This document shows, one piece after another, positions 34,200 to 44,039 of a stretch of 64,000 bases of DNA. Origin of the DNA: Anditalea andensis. Lineage in GTDB: Bacteria > Bacteroidota > Bacteroidia > Cytophagales > Cyclobacteriaceae. The stretch covers positions 1 through 64,000 of the forward strand of contig NZ_JMIH01000013.1 of assembly GCF_000714815.1 (NCBI RefSeq), read 5' to 3'. How positions within the stretch are numbered: the stretch's first letter is position 1; each line of letters opens with the position of its first letter. The position numbers and the translations under genes were made by a program. The notes under the pieces are model-generated. The model made no database searches. It saw only the letters and a program-made list of their open reading frames with translations, and was not told where the DNA came from.

Positions 34200-35093
34200 A
34201 TGAAAGAAATAATCTTATCCCTTACCCCTACACACTGGCAGGATTATGAACTGATAGACAGCGGAGGATTTGAAAAACTGGAAAGGTTTGGCGAGTTCAT
34301 CATCAGCAGACCAGAGCCTCAGGCGATCTGGGACAGGAGCATGACAGAAGCCGAATGGAGAGAAAAGGCACACGCCCATTTTGCCAAAGAGAAAAATAAT
34401 CCGGAAAAGGGTCAGTGGAAAGAGCTGAAAAAGATACCCCATAACTGGCAGATAGACTATGGCAACCCTTCTGGTCTTAATATTAAGCTTAACCTGGCTT
34501 TAACTTCTTTCAAACATATCGGATTATTTCCCGAGCAGGCGGTAAACTGGGATTATATCCAGGAAAGTCTTAGCCAGATGCCAGTCAAAAACCCAAAGGT
34601 TCTCAATCTTTTTGCCTACACCGGGGCAGCCTCGGTAGCCGCCAAGGCAGCAGGGGCTGAAGTTACTCATTTGGATGCAGTCAAACAGGTAGTCACCTGG
34701 TCCCGGCACAACATGGAGGCTTCCGGACAGTCAGGCATACGCTGGGTGGTAGATGACGCCATGAAATACATCAAACGTGAAGTCAGAAGAGGAAATAAAT
34801 ACCATGGAATCATACTGGACCCACCTGCGTACGGCAGAGGCCCGGATGGGGAGAAATGGATCCTCGAAGAGCAGATAAATGAAATGCTTAAGCTTTGTGC
34901 AGAAATACTGGAGCCTGAGCATCACTTCCTCATATTGAACATGTACTCTCTTAGTTTTTCCAGCATCATCGCAGCCAATCTGGTTAAGTCCAACTTTAAA
35001 GAAATAAATAATCCCGAGCAGGGAGAGCTGTATCTAGAAGATCATTTCCACAAAAAGCTTCCACTGGGAATATTCTACAGATTTAGAAAATAA
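34200..35093 (+). CDS. Class I SAM-dependent methyltransferase, rRNA (RlmI/RlmK)-like
   Basis: This 297-residue enzyme has the SAM-binding motif VLNLFAYTGAASVAAKAAGA (about 137-156), the acidic loop THLDAVKQVVTWSRHN and the substrate motif DPPAYGRGPDG (about 202-212). These match the Methyltrans_SAM family that includes 23S rRNA cytosine methyltransferases RlmI and RlmL/K. The N-terminal PUA domain of RlmI is absent, so the exact target is uncertain. It is cytosolic and followed 40 bp later by an aminotransferase gene. Confidence 0.85.
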   Translation: MKEIILSLTPTHWQDYELIDSGGFEKLERFGEFIISRPEPQAIWDRSMTEAEWREKAHAHFAKEKNNPEKGQWKELKKIPHNWQIDYGNPSGLNIKLNLALTSFKHIGLFPEQAVNWDYIQESLSQMPVKNPKVLNLFAYTGAASVAAKAAGAEVTHLDAVKQVVTWSRHNMEASGQSGIRWVVDDAMKYIKREVRRGNKYHGIILDPPAYGRGPDGEKWILEEQINEMLKLCAEILEPEHHFLILNMYSLSFSSIIAANLVKSNFKEINNPEQGELYLEDHFHKKLPLGIFYRFRK

Positions 35094-35133
35094 ATCAGAC
35101 CTTACTGACTTACCATTATATTAAATACCAAAC

Positions 35134-36315
35134 ATGAACAATCGCCAGCTTTTCCTATCCCATCTTGCCCAGACTACTGACTTTCCTTTATTAATTGAGA
35201 TAGAAAAAGCCGAAGGAATCTATATGTATGGACCTAATAATGAACGATACATAGACCTGATATCGGGAATAGGGGTTAGTAATGTAGGCCACCGACATCC
35301 CAGGGTCATCGGGGCTATCAAAGACCAATTGGACAAATATCTGCACTTAATGGTCTATGGGGAGTATGTCCAAACACCTCAGGCTAAGCTGGCGGAAGCT
35401 TTGGTACACACCCTTCCCGATGGACTGGATAATGTCTACTTGGTCAACAGTGGCAGTGAGGCCGTAGAAGGAGCTTTAAAACTGGCGAAAAGATATACCA
35501 ACAGGCGTGAAATTATTTCTTGTATAAATGCATACCATGGATCCTCTCACGGATCACTTTCTGTAGGTGGGAATGAAATTTTTAAAAGATCATATAGACC
35601 ATTGCTACCAGGGATCTCACATATAGCTTATGGAAACGAAAATGACCTGGATCTGATCACCGAGCAGTCGGCAGCTATCATCATAGAGACCATCCAGGGA
35701 GAAGCAGGTATACGGGTAGCCGATGCATCCTATTTTAAAGCCTTACGAAAAAGGTGTAATGAAACAGGGACACTTCTGATCATGGATGAAATTCAGGCCG
35801 GTTTTGGAAGGACCGGAAAATTTTGGGCCTTTGAACATTTCGGTATCCAACCTGACATCCTAGTATGCGCAAAAGGGATGGGAGGAGGAATGCCTATAGG
35901 GGCATTTATTTCCTCTAAAGAAATCATGGGCCACTTTAAAAGCAATCCGCTGCTGGGCCATATCACTACCTTTGGTGGCCATCCAGTAAGTGCCGTAGCC
36001 TCATTGGCTACTATACAGGTACTGAAAGAGGCCCAGGTAGTGGAGCAGGTAGAGAAAAAAGCAGCACTTTTTAGGGATCTATTGGTTCATGATAAGATCA
36101 TCAGCATAAGGAATAAAGGGCTTATGATGGCCGTGCAGTTCGAGTCCTTTGAAGTGCTAAAACCGATCATCGATAAAGCCATAAGCCTTGGAGTGGTCAC
36201 AGACTGGTTTCTTTTCTGTGATGACTCCATGCGCCTGGCACCACCTCTGATCATCACGGAGGAGCAGATCAATGAAGCCTGTACACTCATACTCCAAGCT
36301 ATAGATGAAGCTTAA
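35134..36315 (+). CDS. Class III PLP-dependent aminotransferase (acetylornithine/ornithine type)
   Basis: This 393-residue enzyme is of the ornithine/acetylornithine/4-aminobutyrate aminotransferase group. It shows VNSGSEAVEGALKLAKRYT (cofactor-binding turn), NAYHGSSHGS, LIMDEIQAGFGRTG (Asp binding the PLP nitrogen) and the PLP lysine in CAKGMGGGMPIG (about 250). The amino donor cannot be told from sequence. No arginine-biosynthesis genes are nearby, which makes a general housekeeping or catabolic role as likely as arginine synthesis. Confidence 0.88.
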   Translation: MNNRQLFLSHLAQTTDFPLLIEIEKAEGIYMYGPNNERYIDLISGIGVSNVGHRHPRVIGAIKDQLDKYLHLMVYGEYVQTPQAKLAEALVHTLPDGLDNVYLVNSGSEAVEGALKLAKRYTNRREIISCINAYHGSSHGSLSVGGNEIFKRSYRPLLPGISHIAYGNENDLDLITEQSAAIIIETIQGEAGIRVADASYFKALRKRCNETGTLLIMDEIQAGFGRTGKFWAFEHFGIQPDILVCAKGMGGGMPIGAFISSKEIMGHFKSNPLLGHITTFGGHPVSAVASLATIQVLKEAQVVEQVEKKAALFRDLLVHDKIISIRNKGLMMAVQFESFEVLKPIIDKAISLGVVTDWFLFCDDSMRLAPPLIITEEQINEACTLILQAIDEA

Positions 36316-36600
36316 AACACCAGAGAGCAGAAGTCCTATAAATATACACAGACGACAAGCGTAAGTCAGAGTACTTATACAGGTTAAAGGAAAAAGACAG
36401 GAAGTCTATTTTTAAAATGGATTATTAAAGTCTTACTTAAAACATTAAATATCTATTACCTACCCCGCCTACATGTTTAAACGCGTCAACTAACAGCCAT
36501 CTAATATAAATCTATACTTTCGCAAATCTATCGTTCATTTTTAAAATTCACGCTGTGATTACATAGGATTGGACTCTGGTTTTCTATTTTTGGAGACCTA

Positions 36601-38184
36601 TTAGAAAGGTGCCGGTTCATTATTGCCAAAGCCTCCTGGAAAGGAGTCATCATTCCCATTTGCTTTACTTTGCAACCTAATCGTAGTATTTTCATCAAAA
36701 CTATTTCCTCCTCCTACACTACTTGGAAATTTATTGCCGTAAAGCGCTTCCTGAGGCTGGTAAGGCACATTCATTTCTAGATCACAGAATTTCGTGTACT
36801 TACCTATAAATCTAAGTTTTACATTTTCCAAAGAACCGTTTCGGTGCTTGGCTATGATAACTTCACCTACCCCGGCCGTACTGTTTCCATCCTCATCTTC
36901 TGTGATGCCGTAATATTCAGGCCTATATAGGAACATGACAATATCTGCATCCTGCTCAATGGCACCTGATTCTCTCAGATCTGATAACTGTGGCCGCTTA
37001 TCCCCACCCCTAGTCTCCACTGCCCTGGAAAGCTGTGAAAGTGCTATCACCGGCACACTGAGTTCTTTTGCGATCATCTTGAGTGACCTTGATATACTAG
37101 ATATCTCCTGCTCTCTATTCCCTCCTCCACCAGCTTTGGAATCACCGGACATCAACTGTAAGTAATCTATTACGATCATTTGAATATCACTCTGAGCCTT
37201 AAGCCTACGGCATTTCGCCCTAAGTTCCAGTATGGTAAGCGCTGGTGTATCGTCTACAAATAGAGGTGCAGAAGATAACTTACTTGTTTTATGAATCAGT
37301 TGCTCCCATTCGTAGTCTGCCAAATTCCCCTTCTTGATTTTTTCTGAATCTAATTCTGCTTCTGAGGATATCAGACGGTTGACCAGCTGTACGGATGACA
37401 TTTCCAGGGAAAAGATGGCTACAGGCCTATTGTGATCCACTGCGGCATTTCTTAAAACCGAAAGAACAAAAGCAGTTTTCCCCATAGCGGGACGGGCTGC
37501 TATTATGACCAAGTCTGCTTTCTGCCAGCCGGAAGTCACCCTGTCCAAAGCAGTAAAGCCACTTGGCACACCTGTCAAGCCATCTTTCTGCCCTTTTTTG
37601 CCTTCAAGCTCCAGGATAGCCTCACGCATGATGGACTTCATATCCGAATAATTCTTACGGATATTGCTTTCCGATATTTCAAACAAGGAGGATTCCATTT
37701 TATCCAGGAGCTCAAATACATCCGTAGTGTCCTCATAGGCATCGCGTTGGATTTCAGATGATATCCGGATCATATCACGCTTCATAGCCTGCTCTGTGAT
37801 GATCCGGGCGTGGTATTCTATATTGGCAGCAGAGGAAACACGGGAGGTCAGTTCGGTGATATAATAAGCTCCACCGGCGATCTCCAGCTTTCCGTTTTTC
37901 CTTAACTGATTGGTGACCGTGAGTAGATCAATGGGTTCTGATTTATTAAACAGCTCAAGAATAGCATCATAAATGACTTTATGGGCATCCTTATAAAAAC
38001 TGTCAGGCTTGAGAATATCCACCACTGCTGTAAGCGCATCTTTCTCAATCATAAGGGCTCCCAGGACTGCCTCTTCTAGATCAACAGCTTGAGGCGGCAG
38101 TTTGCCGACACCTATGGATTGTTTTATACCCGCACTTCTTTTGGATGGACTCCAGTCTTTATTATAGGATTGATTCTCTGCCAT
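36601..38184 (-). CDS. dnaB: Replicative DNA helicase DnaB
   Basis: This 527-residue helicase unwinds DNA at the replication fork. The N-terminal primase-interacting domain (about 30-130) starts at LPPQAVDLEEAVLGALMIEK. The RecA-like ATPase (about 190-460) has the Walker A AARPAMGKTAF (about 230-240), Walker B IQMIVIDYLQLM and the SQLSRAVETR block. The tail (about 480-527) is Gly/Asn-rich and acidic. There is no intein. It is transcribed towards the aminotransferase gene; the 285-bp spacer has no clear terminator. Confidence 0.97.
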   Translation of the reverse strand: MAENQSYNKDWSPSKRSAGIKQSIGVGKLPPQAVDLEEAVLGALMIEKDALTAVVDILKPDSFYKDAHKVIYDAILELFNKSEPIDLLTVTNQLRKNGKLEIAGGAYYITELTSRVSSAANIEYHARIITEQAMKRDMIRISSEIQRDAYEDTTDVFELLDKMESSLFEISESNIRKNYSDMKSIMREAILELEGKKGQKDGLTGVPSGFTALDRVTSGWQKADLVIIAARPAMGKTAFVLSVLRNAAVDHNRPVAIFSLEMSSVQLVNRLISSEAELDSEKIKKGNLADYEWEQLIHKTSKLSSAPLFVDDTPALTILELRAKCRRLKAQSDIQMIVIDYLQLMSGDSKAGGGGNREQEISSISRSLKMIAKELSVPVIALSQLSRAVETRGGDKRPQLSDLRESGAIEQDADIVMFLYRPEYYGITEDEDGNSTAGVGEVIIAKHRNGSLENVKLRFIGKYTKFCDLEMNVPYQPQEALYGNKFPSSVGGGNSFDENTTIRLQSKANGNDDSFPGGFGNNEPAPF

Positions 38185-38358
38185 AGTAACAAATGTAGTA
38201 GGTTTGGCCCAAAGATTTTAAACAACTTATGCACCTGCTTATCAACAATCTGTTTAAAGTCTTACTATTCAACGCCAAAGCCTAATAGATAAACATAAGT
38301 ATTCAATATTATTGAACCTAAGAAAAGAAAACACATGATCAAAGTTCAATAGCCCGGT

Positions 38359-39015
38359 CTATTTTTCTAAAAGAGCTTTGATTTTTTGTACAGATATTTC
38401 GGTAAAATCATTGATGTATTCATGGCACTCAGGCAATTCTTCCCTTTTATGGGAAGTCAGCACGGCTACAACTTTCATTCCTGCATTTAATCCAGCCATT
38501 GCTCCCGAATAAGAATCTTCAAACACCACACACTGCTCAGCGTCAACATTAAGGTTAGCAGCTGTTTTTAGATAAACTTCTGGATCTGGTTTATGAGCCT
38601 TCACGTCCTCGCTGGACATAAATGAATCCATCAGCCCACCTAGTTGAAGTCCACCACTGATGAGCTCCAGGTTAGCCAACGGTGCGGATGTAGCAACTGC
38701 GGTTTTAAAACCTTCTGCCTTGAGCGCATACAGAAAATCCATATACCCTTTCACCGCTTCCATTATAGGTTTATAGGTATCTCTAAACAATGACTCTTTC
38801 TCAAATTCTAATGCTTGAAGTTCTGATCCCATTATTTCCCTTCCGAAAAAGTGCGACATGATATAACTGTTATTTTTGCCGTACATGTGCGCTTTAAAAT
38901 CTGCTTCATCGGCTTCAATCCCATATTTAGTGAAAAATTTCCTAAAGGCATCTGCATGGGTAGGATTGGTATGGCAAATCACACCATCCATATCGAATAT
39001 CACTGCTTGGTTCAT
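38359..39015 (-). CDS. HAD family hydrolase, beta-phosphoglucomutase-like
   Basis: This 218-residue phosphatase or phosphomutase has the HAD nucleophile motif IFDMDGVICH (Asp at about 7 and 9), motif II in AVATSAPLANLEL, the lysine in AHKPDPEVY and motif III in CVVFEDSYSGAMAGLNAGM. The four-helix cap is of the beta-PGM type. I chose ATG 39015 (MNQAVIFDMDG), as the frame up to 39147 adds 44 residues with no family match. The natural substrate is unknown. Confidence 0.88.
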   Translation of the reverse strand: MNQAVIFDMDGVICHTNPTHADAFRKFFTKYGIEADEADFKAHMYGKNNSYIMSHFFGREIMGSELQALEFEKESLFRDTYKPIMEAVKGYMDFLYALKAEGFKTAVATSAPLANLELISGGLQLGGLMDSFMSSEDVKAHKPDPEVYLKTAANLNVDAEQCVVFEDSYSGAMAGLNAGMKVVAVLTSHKREELPECHEYINDFTEISVQKIKALLEK

Positions 39016-39323
39016 ATTGGTTCTGATTAGGTTTGATCTGCGAAGTTGGCAGTAATTAAAGTTTCTCGCAAAAAAAAGGAAAGAAAATAGCAGGCACGTC
39101 CTGATATATTTTATGTAGAACAGCATATAAATACTGAATTCTACCACATATATACCGAATATAAACCATAATACAGAGAGTGGTGCAGAGATTGCTATTG
39201 TACAATATTATCACCAACATAAATCCTTATAATATTAATATCGAACATTCTTACTGGACCTATAATCTTTAATGGCAGGAATAAAAATCACTTATCCCTA
39301 ATCTCATTCATCACCCTCTTAAT

Positions 39324-39357
39324 TTGATACATTTTGTAGAATGTTTTCTTATTTTTG
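39324..39357 (+). promoter_or_regulatory. Candidate promoter of mpl
   Basis: A -33 TTG (39324-39326) and a -7 element TATTTTTG (39350-39357, fits TAnnTTTG) are separated by 23 bp. The transcript would start near 39364, about 12 bases before ATG 39376. The alternative TTG start at 39355 lies inside the -7 element, which supports ATG 39376. The rest of the 39016-39375 spacer shows no further feature. Confidence 0.5.
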
Positions 39358-39375
39358 AATCCCAAACAGATCCAT

Positions 39376-40737
39376 ATGTCAAAAAATTATCACTTTATAG
39401 CCGTAGGTGGCAGTGTCATGCATAACCTTGCCTTATCAATGGCAGCCAAAGGTTACAAAGTTACGGGTTCGGATGATGAAATCTATGAGCCTTCGCGGAC
39501 CAGATTACAGCAGGCGGGCATACTTCCTTCTGAAAAAGGGTGGTTTCCAGACAAAATACATCCAAGTCTAGATGGTATCATCCTGGGCATGCATGCCCGT
39601 CAGGATAATCCCGAACTGCAAAGGGCTATAGCGCTGAATTTACCTATATATTCTTTTCCAGAATTTATTTACGAACAGAGTAAAGAAAAAAAGAGAATAG
39701 TTATATCCGGTAGCCATGGAAAGACCACCATTACTTCCATGGTCCTACATGTGCTTAAGTTTCATGGATTGAATTTTGATTATCTGGTAGGCGCCCAGAT
39801 TGAAGGGTTTGATTTAATGGTAAAACTCTCTGATGCACCCATAATTATCATAGAAGGGGATGAATACCTCACTTCTCCTATGGATCGAAGACCCAAATTC
39901 TTTCATTATCATCACCATGTTTTGTTGATGAGTGGGATAGCTTGGGACCACTTCAATGTTTTTCCCACATTTGACCATTATCTTGAGCAATTTAAAATGC
40001 TCGTAAGCATGACACCTGATGGCGGTGAATTTATATATTGTGCCAAAGATCCTGAGGTTAAAAATTTGGGTGAAAATGCCCCTAGAAGGTTCACTTCTAC
40101 ACCTTATGAAGCGCATCCATATGAAATAGAAGAAGGCATAACCTATTTGCTTACATCAGAGGGTAGGTTAGCCATTGCTGTATTTGGGGAGCACAATCTT
40201 CAAAATCTGCAGGGAGCTCTGGAAATATGCAAAAGCATAGGCGTAAATGAGGCAGGATTTTATGATGCCATCAGCCATTTTAAAGGGGCAGCCAAAAGAC
40301 AGGAAATAGTGGCACAATCTAATCACGGCATTTTCTATAGAGATTTTGCCCATGCCCCTTCAAAGTTAAAAGCTACAGTAGAAGCGGTAAAGGCACAGTT
40401 CCCAGGGCGAAATCTGGTGGCTGTCCAGGAACTGCATACTTACAGTTCACTTAATAAAGATTTTCTGCATAATTATGCACATACCTTTGATGCAGCAGAT
40501 GAAGCTATTATATATTTAAACCCAAAAGCTGTATCTTTGAAAAAGCTAGAACTCATGGATGAACATACCCTTCGTAAAGGGTTTGGGAGAGAAGACTTAA
40601 TACTTTTTACATCAATTGGTGATCTTAAGGATCATCTGGAGAGCAAGTCCTATGAAAATTCCAATCTGTTAATGATGAGTTCTGGAAATTATGATGACAT
40701 GGACCTTACTATTCTTAAAAATAAATTTAATCAATAA
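39376..40737 (+). CDS. mpl: UDP-N-acetylmuramate:L-Ala-D-Glu-meso-DAP ligase (Mpl), peptidoglycan recycling
   Basis: This 453-residue Mur-ligase family enzyme couples recycled murein tripeptide to UDP-MurNAc. The N-terminal Rossmann part begins YHFIAVGGSVMHNLALSMAAKGYKV. The ATP loop is GSHGKTTITSMV (about 116-127), and the central domain shows IIEGDEYLTSP and HHHVLLMSGIAWDH. FAHAPSKLKATVEAV marks the C-terminal domain. The GDEY and SxH.KTT variants separate Mpl from MurC. ATG 39376 is preferred to TTG 39355 (see promoter). The next gene overlaps by one base. Confidence 0.9.
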   Translation: MSKNYHFIAVGGSVMHNLALSMAAKGYKVTGSDDEIYEPSRTRLQQAGILPSEKGWFPDKIHPSLDGIILGMHARQDNPELQRAIALNLPIYSFPEFIYEQSKEKKRIVISGSHGKTTITSMVLHVLKFHGLNFDYLVGAQIEGFDLMVKLSDAPIIIIEGDEYLTSPMDRRPKFFHYHHHVLLMSGIAWDHFNVFPTFDHYLEQFKMLVSMTPDGGEFIYCAKDPEVKNLGENAPRRFTSTPYEAHPYEIEEGITYLLTSEGRLAIAVFGEHNLQNLQGALEICKSIGVNEAGFYDAISHFKGAAKRQEIVAQSNHGIFYRDFAHAPSKLKATVEAVKAQFPGRNLVAVQELHTYSSLNKDFLHNYAHTFDAADEAIIYLNPKAVSLKKLELMDEHTLRKGFGREDLILFTSIGDLKDHLESKSYENSNLLMMSSGNYDDMDLTILKNKFNQ

Positions 40738-41540
40738 TGAAGTTAAACATTAAAACACCCCTTGCATTTTTTGATCTAGAAGCTACCGGCATCAATATTT
40801 CCACCGATAGAATAGTAGAAATCAGTATAGTAAAAGTACATCCAAACGGAAAAGAAGAAATACTCACCAAGAGAATAAACCCTACCATACCTATACCAAA
40901 GGAAGTGTCTCTTATACATGGAATTTACGATGAGGATGTAAAGCATGCGCCGACATTTAAGGAAGCCTCCAAAGAACTTTACCAGTTTTTAGAGGGAGCT
41001 GATTTGGCTGGTTTTAATGTATTGAAATATGATATTCCCCTTTTAGTGGAGGAATTTCTAAGGGCAGGGATAGATTTTGATATAGAAAAGAAAAACCTGC
41101 TGGATGCACAAAAGATTTTTCACATGATGGAAAAAAGAAATCTGGCTGCAGCTTACCAGTTCTATTGTGGGGAGATGTTAGAAAATGCGCATAGTGCAGA
41201 AGCGGATACCATAGCTACCTATAAAGTATTTACTGCCCAGATAGAAAAGTATGAGGGTCAGGTGGCCGAAGATCTACAGGGGAACAAACTAGGAATAATA
41301 GAAAACGATGTCAAAAAACTCCATGCCCTACTGAATGAAAAAATGGTAGATCTGGCAGGGAGGTTTATTTTCAATGATGAGGGAGTTGAATGTTTTAACT
41401 TCGGCAAGCACAAAGGTAAAACCATAGCACAGGTAATTAAAGAAGAGCCAGGCTACTATGACTGGATGATGAAAGGAGACTTCCCACTGGATACGAAAAG
41501 AAAATTCACACAGGTGAAGCTTAGGAATTTCAATAGGTAG
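40737..41540 (+). CDS. DEDDh 3'-5' exonuclease (DNA polymerase III epsilon-like)
   Basis: This 267-residue nuclease has Exo I FFDLEATGI (acidic pair at about 13 and 15), Exo II in LAGFNVLKYDIPLL and Exo III HSAEADTIAT with the histidine, the DEDDh set. The C-terminal 50 residues (FNFGKHKGKTIAQVI, then GYYDWMMKGDFP) form an exodeoxyribonuclease-X-like module. It could serve in proofreading or repair. The start codon overlaps the mpl stop (TAATG), so translation is likely coupled. Confidence 0.88.
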   Translation: MKLNIKTPLAFFDLEATGINISTDRIVEISIVKVHPNGKEEILTKRINPTIPIPKEVSLIHGIYDEDVKHAPTFKEASKELYQFLEGADLAGFNVLKYDIPLLVEEFLRAGIDFDIEKKNLLDAQKIFHMMEKRNLAAAYQFYCGEMLENAHSAEADTIATYKVFTAQIEKYEGQVAEDLQGNKLGIIENDVKKLHALLNEKMVDLAGRFIFNDEGVECFNFGKHKGKTIAQVIKEEPGYYDWMMKGDFPLDTKRKFTQVKLRNFNR

Positions 41541-41542
41541 AA

Positions 41543-41622
41543 TAATTTTTGATTTATGAATTCAGATTGTAGATTATAATCTGGATTCATAAATCCTCAA
41601 TCATAAGTCATAAATCTCACTG
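41543..41622. repeat. ATTTATGATTTCAG-type dispersed repeat, copy 3
   Basis: TTTTTGATTTATGAATTCAGATT and the inverse AATCTGGATTCATAAATCCTC form a clear hairpin, followed by two AATCATAA/GTCATAAATC units. It starts 3 bp after the exonuclease stop and may serve as its 3' structure. The same arrangement of blocks occurs at 6630 and 13020. Confidence 0.7.
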
Positions 41623-42008
41623 ATTCGATTTCAACTGGTCACCTCATTGGCCAGAACTGATTTGACTCCTTGAATACTGATGGTACCATAAGCAATAATA
41701 ATGGCAACCTAACTAGAGATCAGTAAGGTGCTCCAGGAGGAGAAGTAAAATAATTGAGCTTGAATAAGCAGGGTGGATAAAACCCTCTCTATCAATCTAC
41801 CCTATTTAAAGTCTGATACATTTCAGTATAGAGCCTTTAATTAAGTATCTGTTATTTAAAATTAAGACCGGTAATCTTAGATAAGCCGATCTGAACTTAG
41901 GTTTAGGTTCTTTTAAGAATATCGAATATTTGTAAATCGAAATTTATAGTGAAAACTCTAACGGGATAGATTAATGATATGTAATTCTTAATAAAATATG
42001 CAATCTCT
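41623..42008. other. Intergenic region without a gene
   Basis: These 386 bases between the repeat and the TonB-C gene stop hold no coding frame I can support. No terminator for the TonB-C gene was found. Confidence 0.45.
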
Positions 42009-42761
42009 CTACAGTCGGAAATGAAGTGGGAATCTCATTTCCACATTTTTGGCTTTACCATCTACCTTAGCTGGAACCCATAAATAAGGATAGGCAGTTA
42101 AAACCCTTATGGCCTCTGCTGCCAAATGAGGAGAAATAGTTTCCGGATTAATGATAGCTACATCTTGCATTTTACCCTCTTCGTCCACTTTGAAGAAAAG
42201 ATAAGCTATCCCCTGCTCCCCTCTCTTTCTAGCCTCTTTGGGATATTTTAAATTCTTGGCCAAATACTTATTCCAGCCTTCCATCCCACCAAATGGCACA
42301 GGTTGCTCTTCTTCAATTTTACTTCGGGACTTGCCTTCCTCATCAAAATATGCCTCTTCTATAACCTCCTCACTGAGCAGGAGCTTTTTGCTTTTGAGGG
42401 TTTCGTTTTCATAATACTCCTGAACAAAGGTTTTATTATCATCTACTAACTCGAGAAGCCTTCGAATATTTCCTGTCCCATAATAATCCGCATCATACAC
42501 GGTCACTTCTTTATCTACTGCGGATTTAAGGGTATGTTTCTCGTGGATTAAAGTGGAATCCATACAGTATGTTTTGGCCACTGATTTTCCATAATCTTCG
42601 GTAGTCACTTTAAAATATACAGGTTCATAAGCCTTTACATCTTTGATCGGAACTTTATATTTATTCAGATATATAATCTCCTGTGCTGAGAGGGGGGAAA
42701 TTACTGTAAATAGAATGATAGAAAAATAAAAGCGGGTTAGTATAATCGATGATCTTTTCAT
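42009..42761 (-). CDS. TonB C-terminal domain protein (energy transducer-like), exported
   Basis: This 250-residue protein starts with a signal peptide (about 1-26, ending SPLSAQ) and ends with a TonB C-terminal domain (about 165-250: NLKYPKEARKRGEQGIAYLF, then VDEEGKMQDVAIINP). Between them (about 30-150) is a MORN-like/antitoxin-YwqK-like region with YYENETLKSKKLLLSEE. Classical TonB has a membrane anchor and a proline-rich arm, which this lacks, so it probably does not energise receptors itself. It may bind other envelope proteins. Confidence 0.8.
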   Translation of the reverse strand: MKRSSIILTRFYFSIILFTVISPLSAQEIIYLNKYKVPIKDVKAYEPVYFKVTTEDYGKSVAKTYCMDSTLIHEKHTLKSAVDKEVTVYDADYYGTGNIRRLLELVDDNKTFVQEYYENETLKSKKLLLSEEVIEEAYFDEEGKSRSKIEEEQPVPFGGMEGWNKYLAKNLKYPKEARKRGEQGIAYLFFKVDEEGKMQDVAIINPETISPHLAAEAIRVLTAYPYLWVPAKVDGKAKNVEMRFPLHFRL

Positions 42762-42859
42762 AATCTGAATTGGATGCCTAAAGTAAAAATTTTCCTTTGC
42801 CTAAAATATGTTGGATCAAAGTTAAAAAGCTTTTCCAATTTTGAAACTCAATAAACCGC

Positions 42860-42886
42860 AAAAAAAAATACCCCACATCAGTGGGG
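42860..42886 (-). terminator. Rho-independent terminator after the M48 peptidase gene
   Basis: Read on the minus strand, CCCCAC-TGAT-GTGGGG (42886-42871) is followed within two bases by a run of nine T (42868-42860). It lies about 150 bp after the stop of the M48 gene. Confidence 0.85.
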
Positions 42887-43037
42887 CATTCTCAGGTTAG
42901 CAAATTTTTCTTTTTACTGTTATATACTGTTTTATTATATCGATTTTCGGATTTTTTATCCTTCTATCTATTTTAGCTCACCAGTGAGGATTTATATGTT
43001 TTACTTCCAAAAATTTTTAAATCATCAGACCTATTTC

Positions 43038-43841
43038 TCATCTATTTCTATTATAATACTCCATAGCAGCAGGCATCATTTTATTCAGCTGCTCTATTCT
43101 TCTATTTGGACCGGGGTGAGTGGATAAGAATTCTGGTGGCCTTGAACCACCTCCAGCTTGAGCCTCCATTCTTTCCCAAAATCTTGGCGCCTCTCTTGGA
43201 TCATAACCGGCTATCGCCATAAAAGTCAGACCGAGTTCATCAGCTTCCAGTTCTTGATCCCTAGAAAACTTAAGCATACCCACCTGACCTCCGTATCCTA
43301 CGGCCTGAAGGAAAAGTGTCTGGGTGAGGGAAGGATTCTGTCCCATAGCTACCTGAAGCCCTCCTAGAAGTCCATTAGCGACCAGTCCCTGAGACATTCT
43401 TTCACGGGCATGGTTTGCAATGGCATGCGCCACCTCATGGCCCATGATCACCGCTATACCGGTTTCACCTTGGGTGATCGGCATGATCCCAGTATAAAAA
43501 GCTACCTTACCCCCTGGCATTGCCCAAGCGTTTATCTGATCACTTTCTAAAAGGTTAAATTCCCACGCAAAACCCTTTAACTCATCTGAATATCCCTGTT
43601 CATTAAGGTATATTTCTACTGCTTTAGCTATTCTGTTTCCTACTTTTACGACCTGTTGCCCTTCAGGTGTTTGGGTTACTACTTTACTTTCTGCCATTAC
43701 CTGGCTATACTGATCATAGGACATGGGTAGAATTTCAGAGTTTCCGACAATGCTTAACTGCCTTCTGCCGCTGAGGGGAACCCTGGCGCATCCGTCAATA
43801 ATAAGAACCATCGTTAGGAGAATTAGTATTTTCTTGGTCAT
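43038..43841 (-). CDS. M48 family metalloprotease, lipoprotein (BepA/LoiP-like)
   Basis: This 267-residue peptidase has a lipoprotein signal peptide (lipobox VLIIDGC, cysteine about 18). The zinc motif is HEVAHAIANHA (about 130-140), with the third ligand E in DQELEADELGLTFM. The start of the mature domain, SGRRQLSIVGNSEILPMSYD, is typical of periplasmic M48B/C members that degrade misfolded outer membrane proteins. Its own terminator at 42860 shows a single-gene transcript. Confidence 0.9.
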   Translation of the reverse strand: MTKKILILLTMVLIIDGCARVPLSGRRQLSIVGNSEILPMSYDQYSQVMAESKVVTQTPEGQQVVKVGNRIAKAVEIYLNEQGYSDELKGFAWEFNLLESDQINAWAMPGGKVAFYTGIMPITQGETGIAVIMGHEVAHAIANHARERMSQGLVANGLLGGLQVAMGQNPSLTQTLFLQAVGYGGQVGMLKFSRDQELEADELGLTFMAIAGYDPREAPRFWERMEAQAGGGSRPPEFLSTHPGPNRRIEQLNKMMPAAMEYYNRNR

Positions 43842-44039
43842 AAAGTGTACATGATTTAATATCTATCGGATTACCAAAAAAAGTGCCATATTAAAACATG
43901 ACCTTCCTTAATGACCTAAAAGTGGTTATCACTTAACCAAATACATAAAAATTACATTTTATCTACCTAGAACTGTACGAATTCATTCTAAATTCTATTA
44001 TATTTAAAATTTAATGTCAATAGATAAAATTTATAAATC

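Noticed and set aside
42009-42761. Classical TonB energy transducer
   Set aside because: It has a cleavable signal peptide rather than an anchor and lacks the proline-rich arm; no ExbB/ExbD genes are adjacent.
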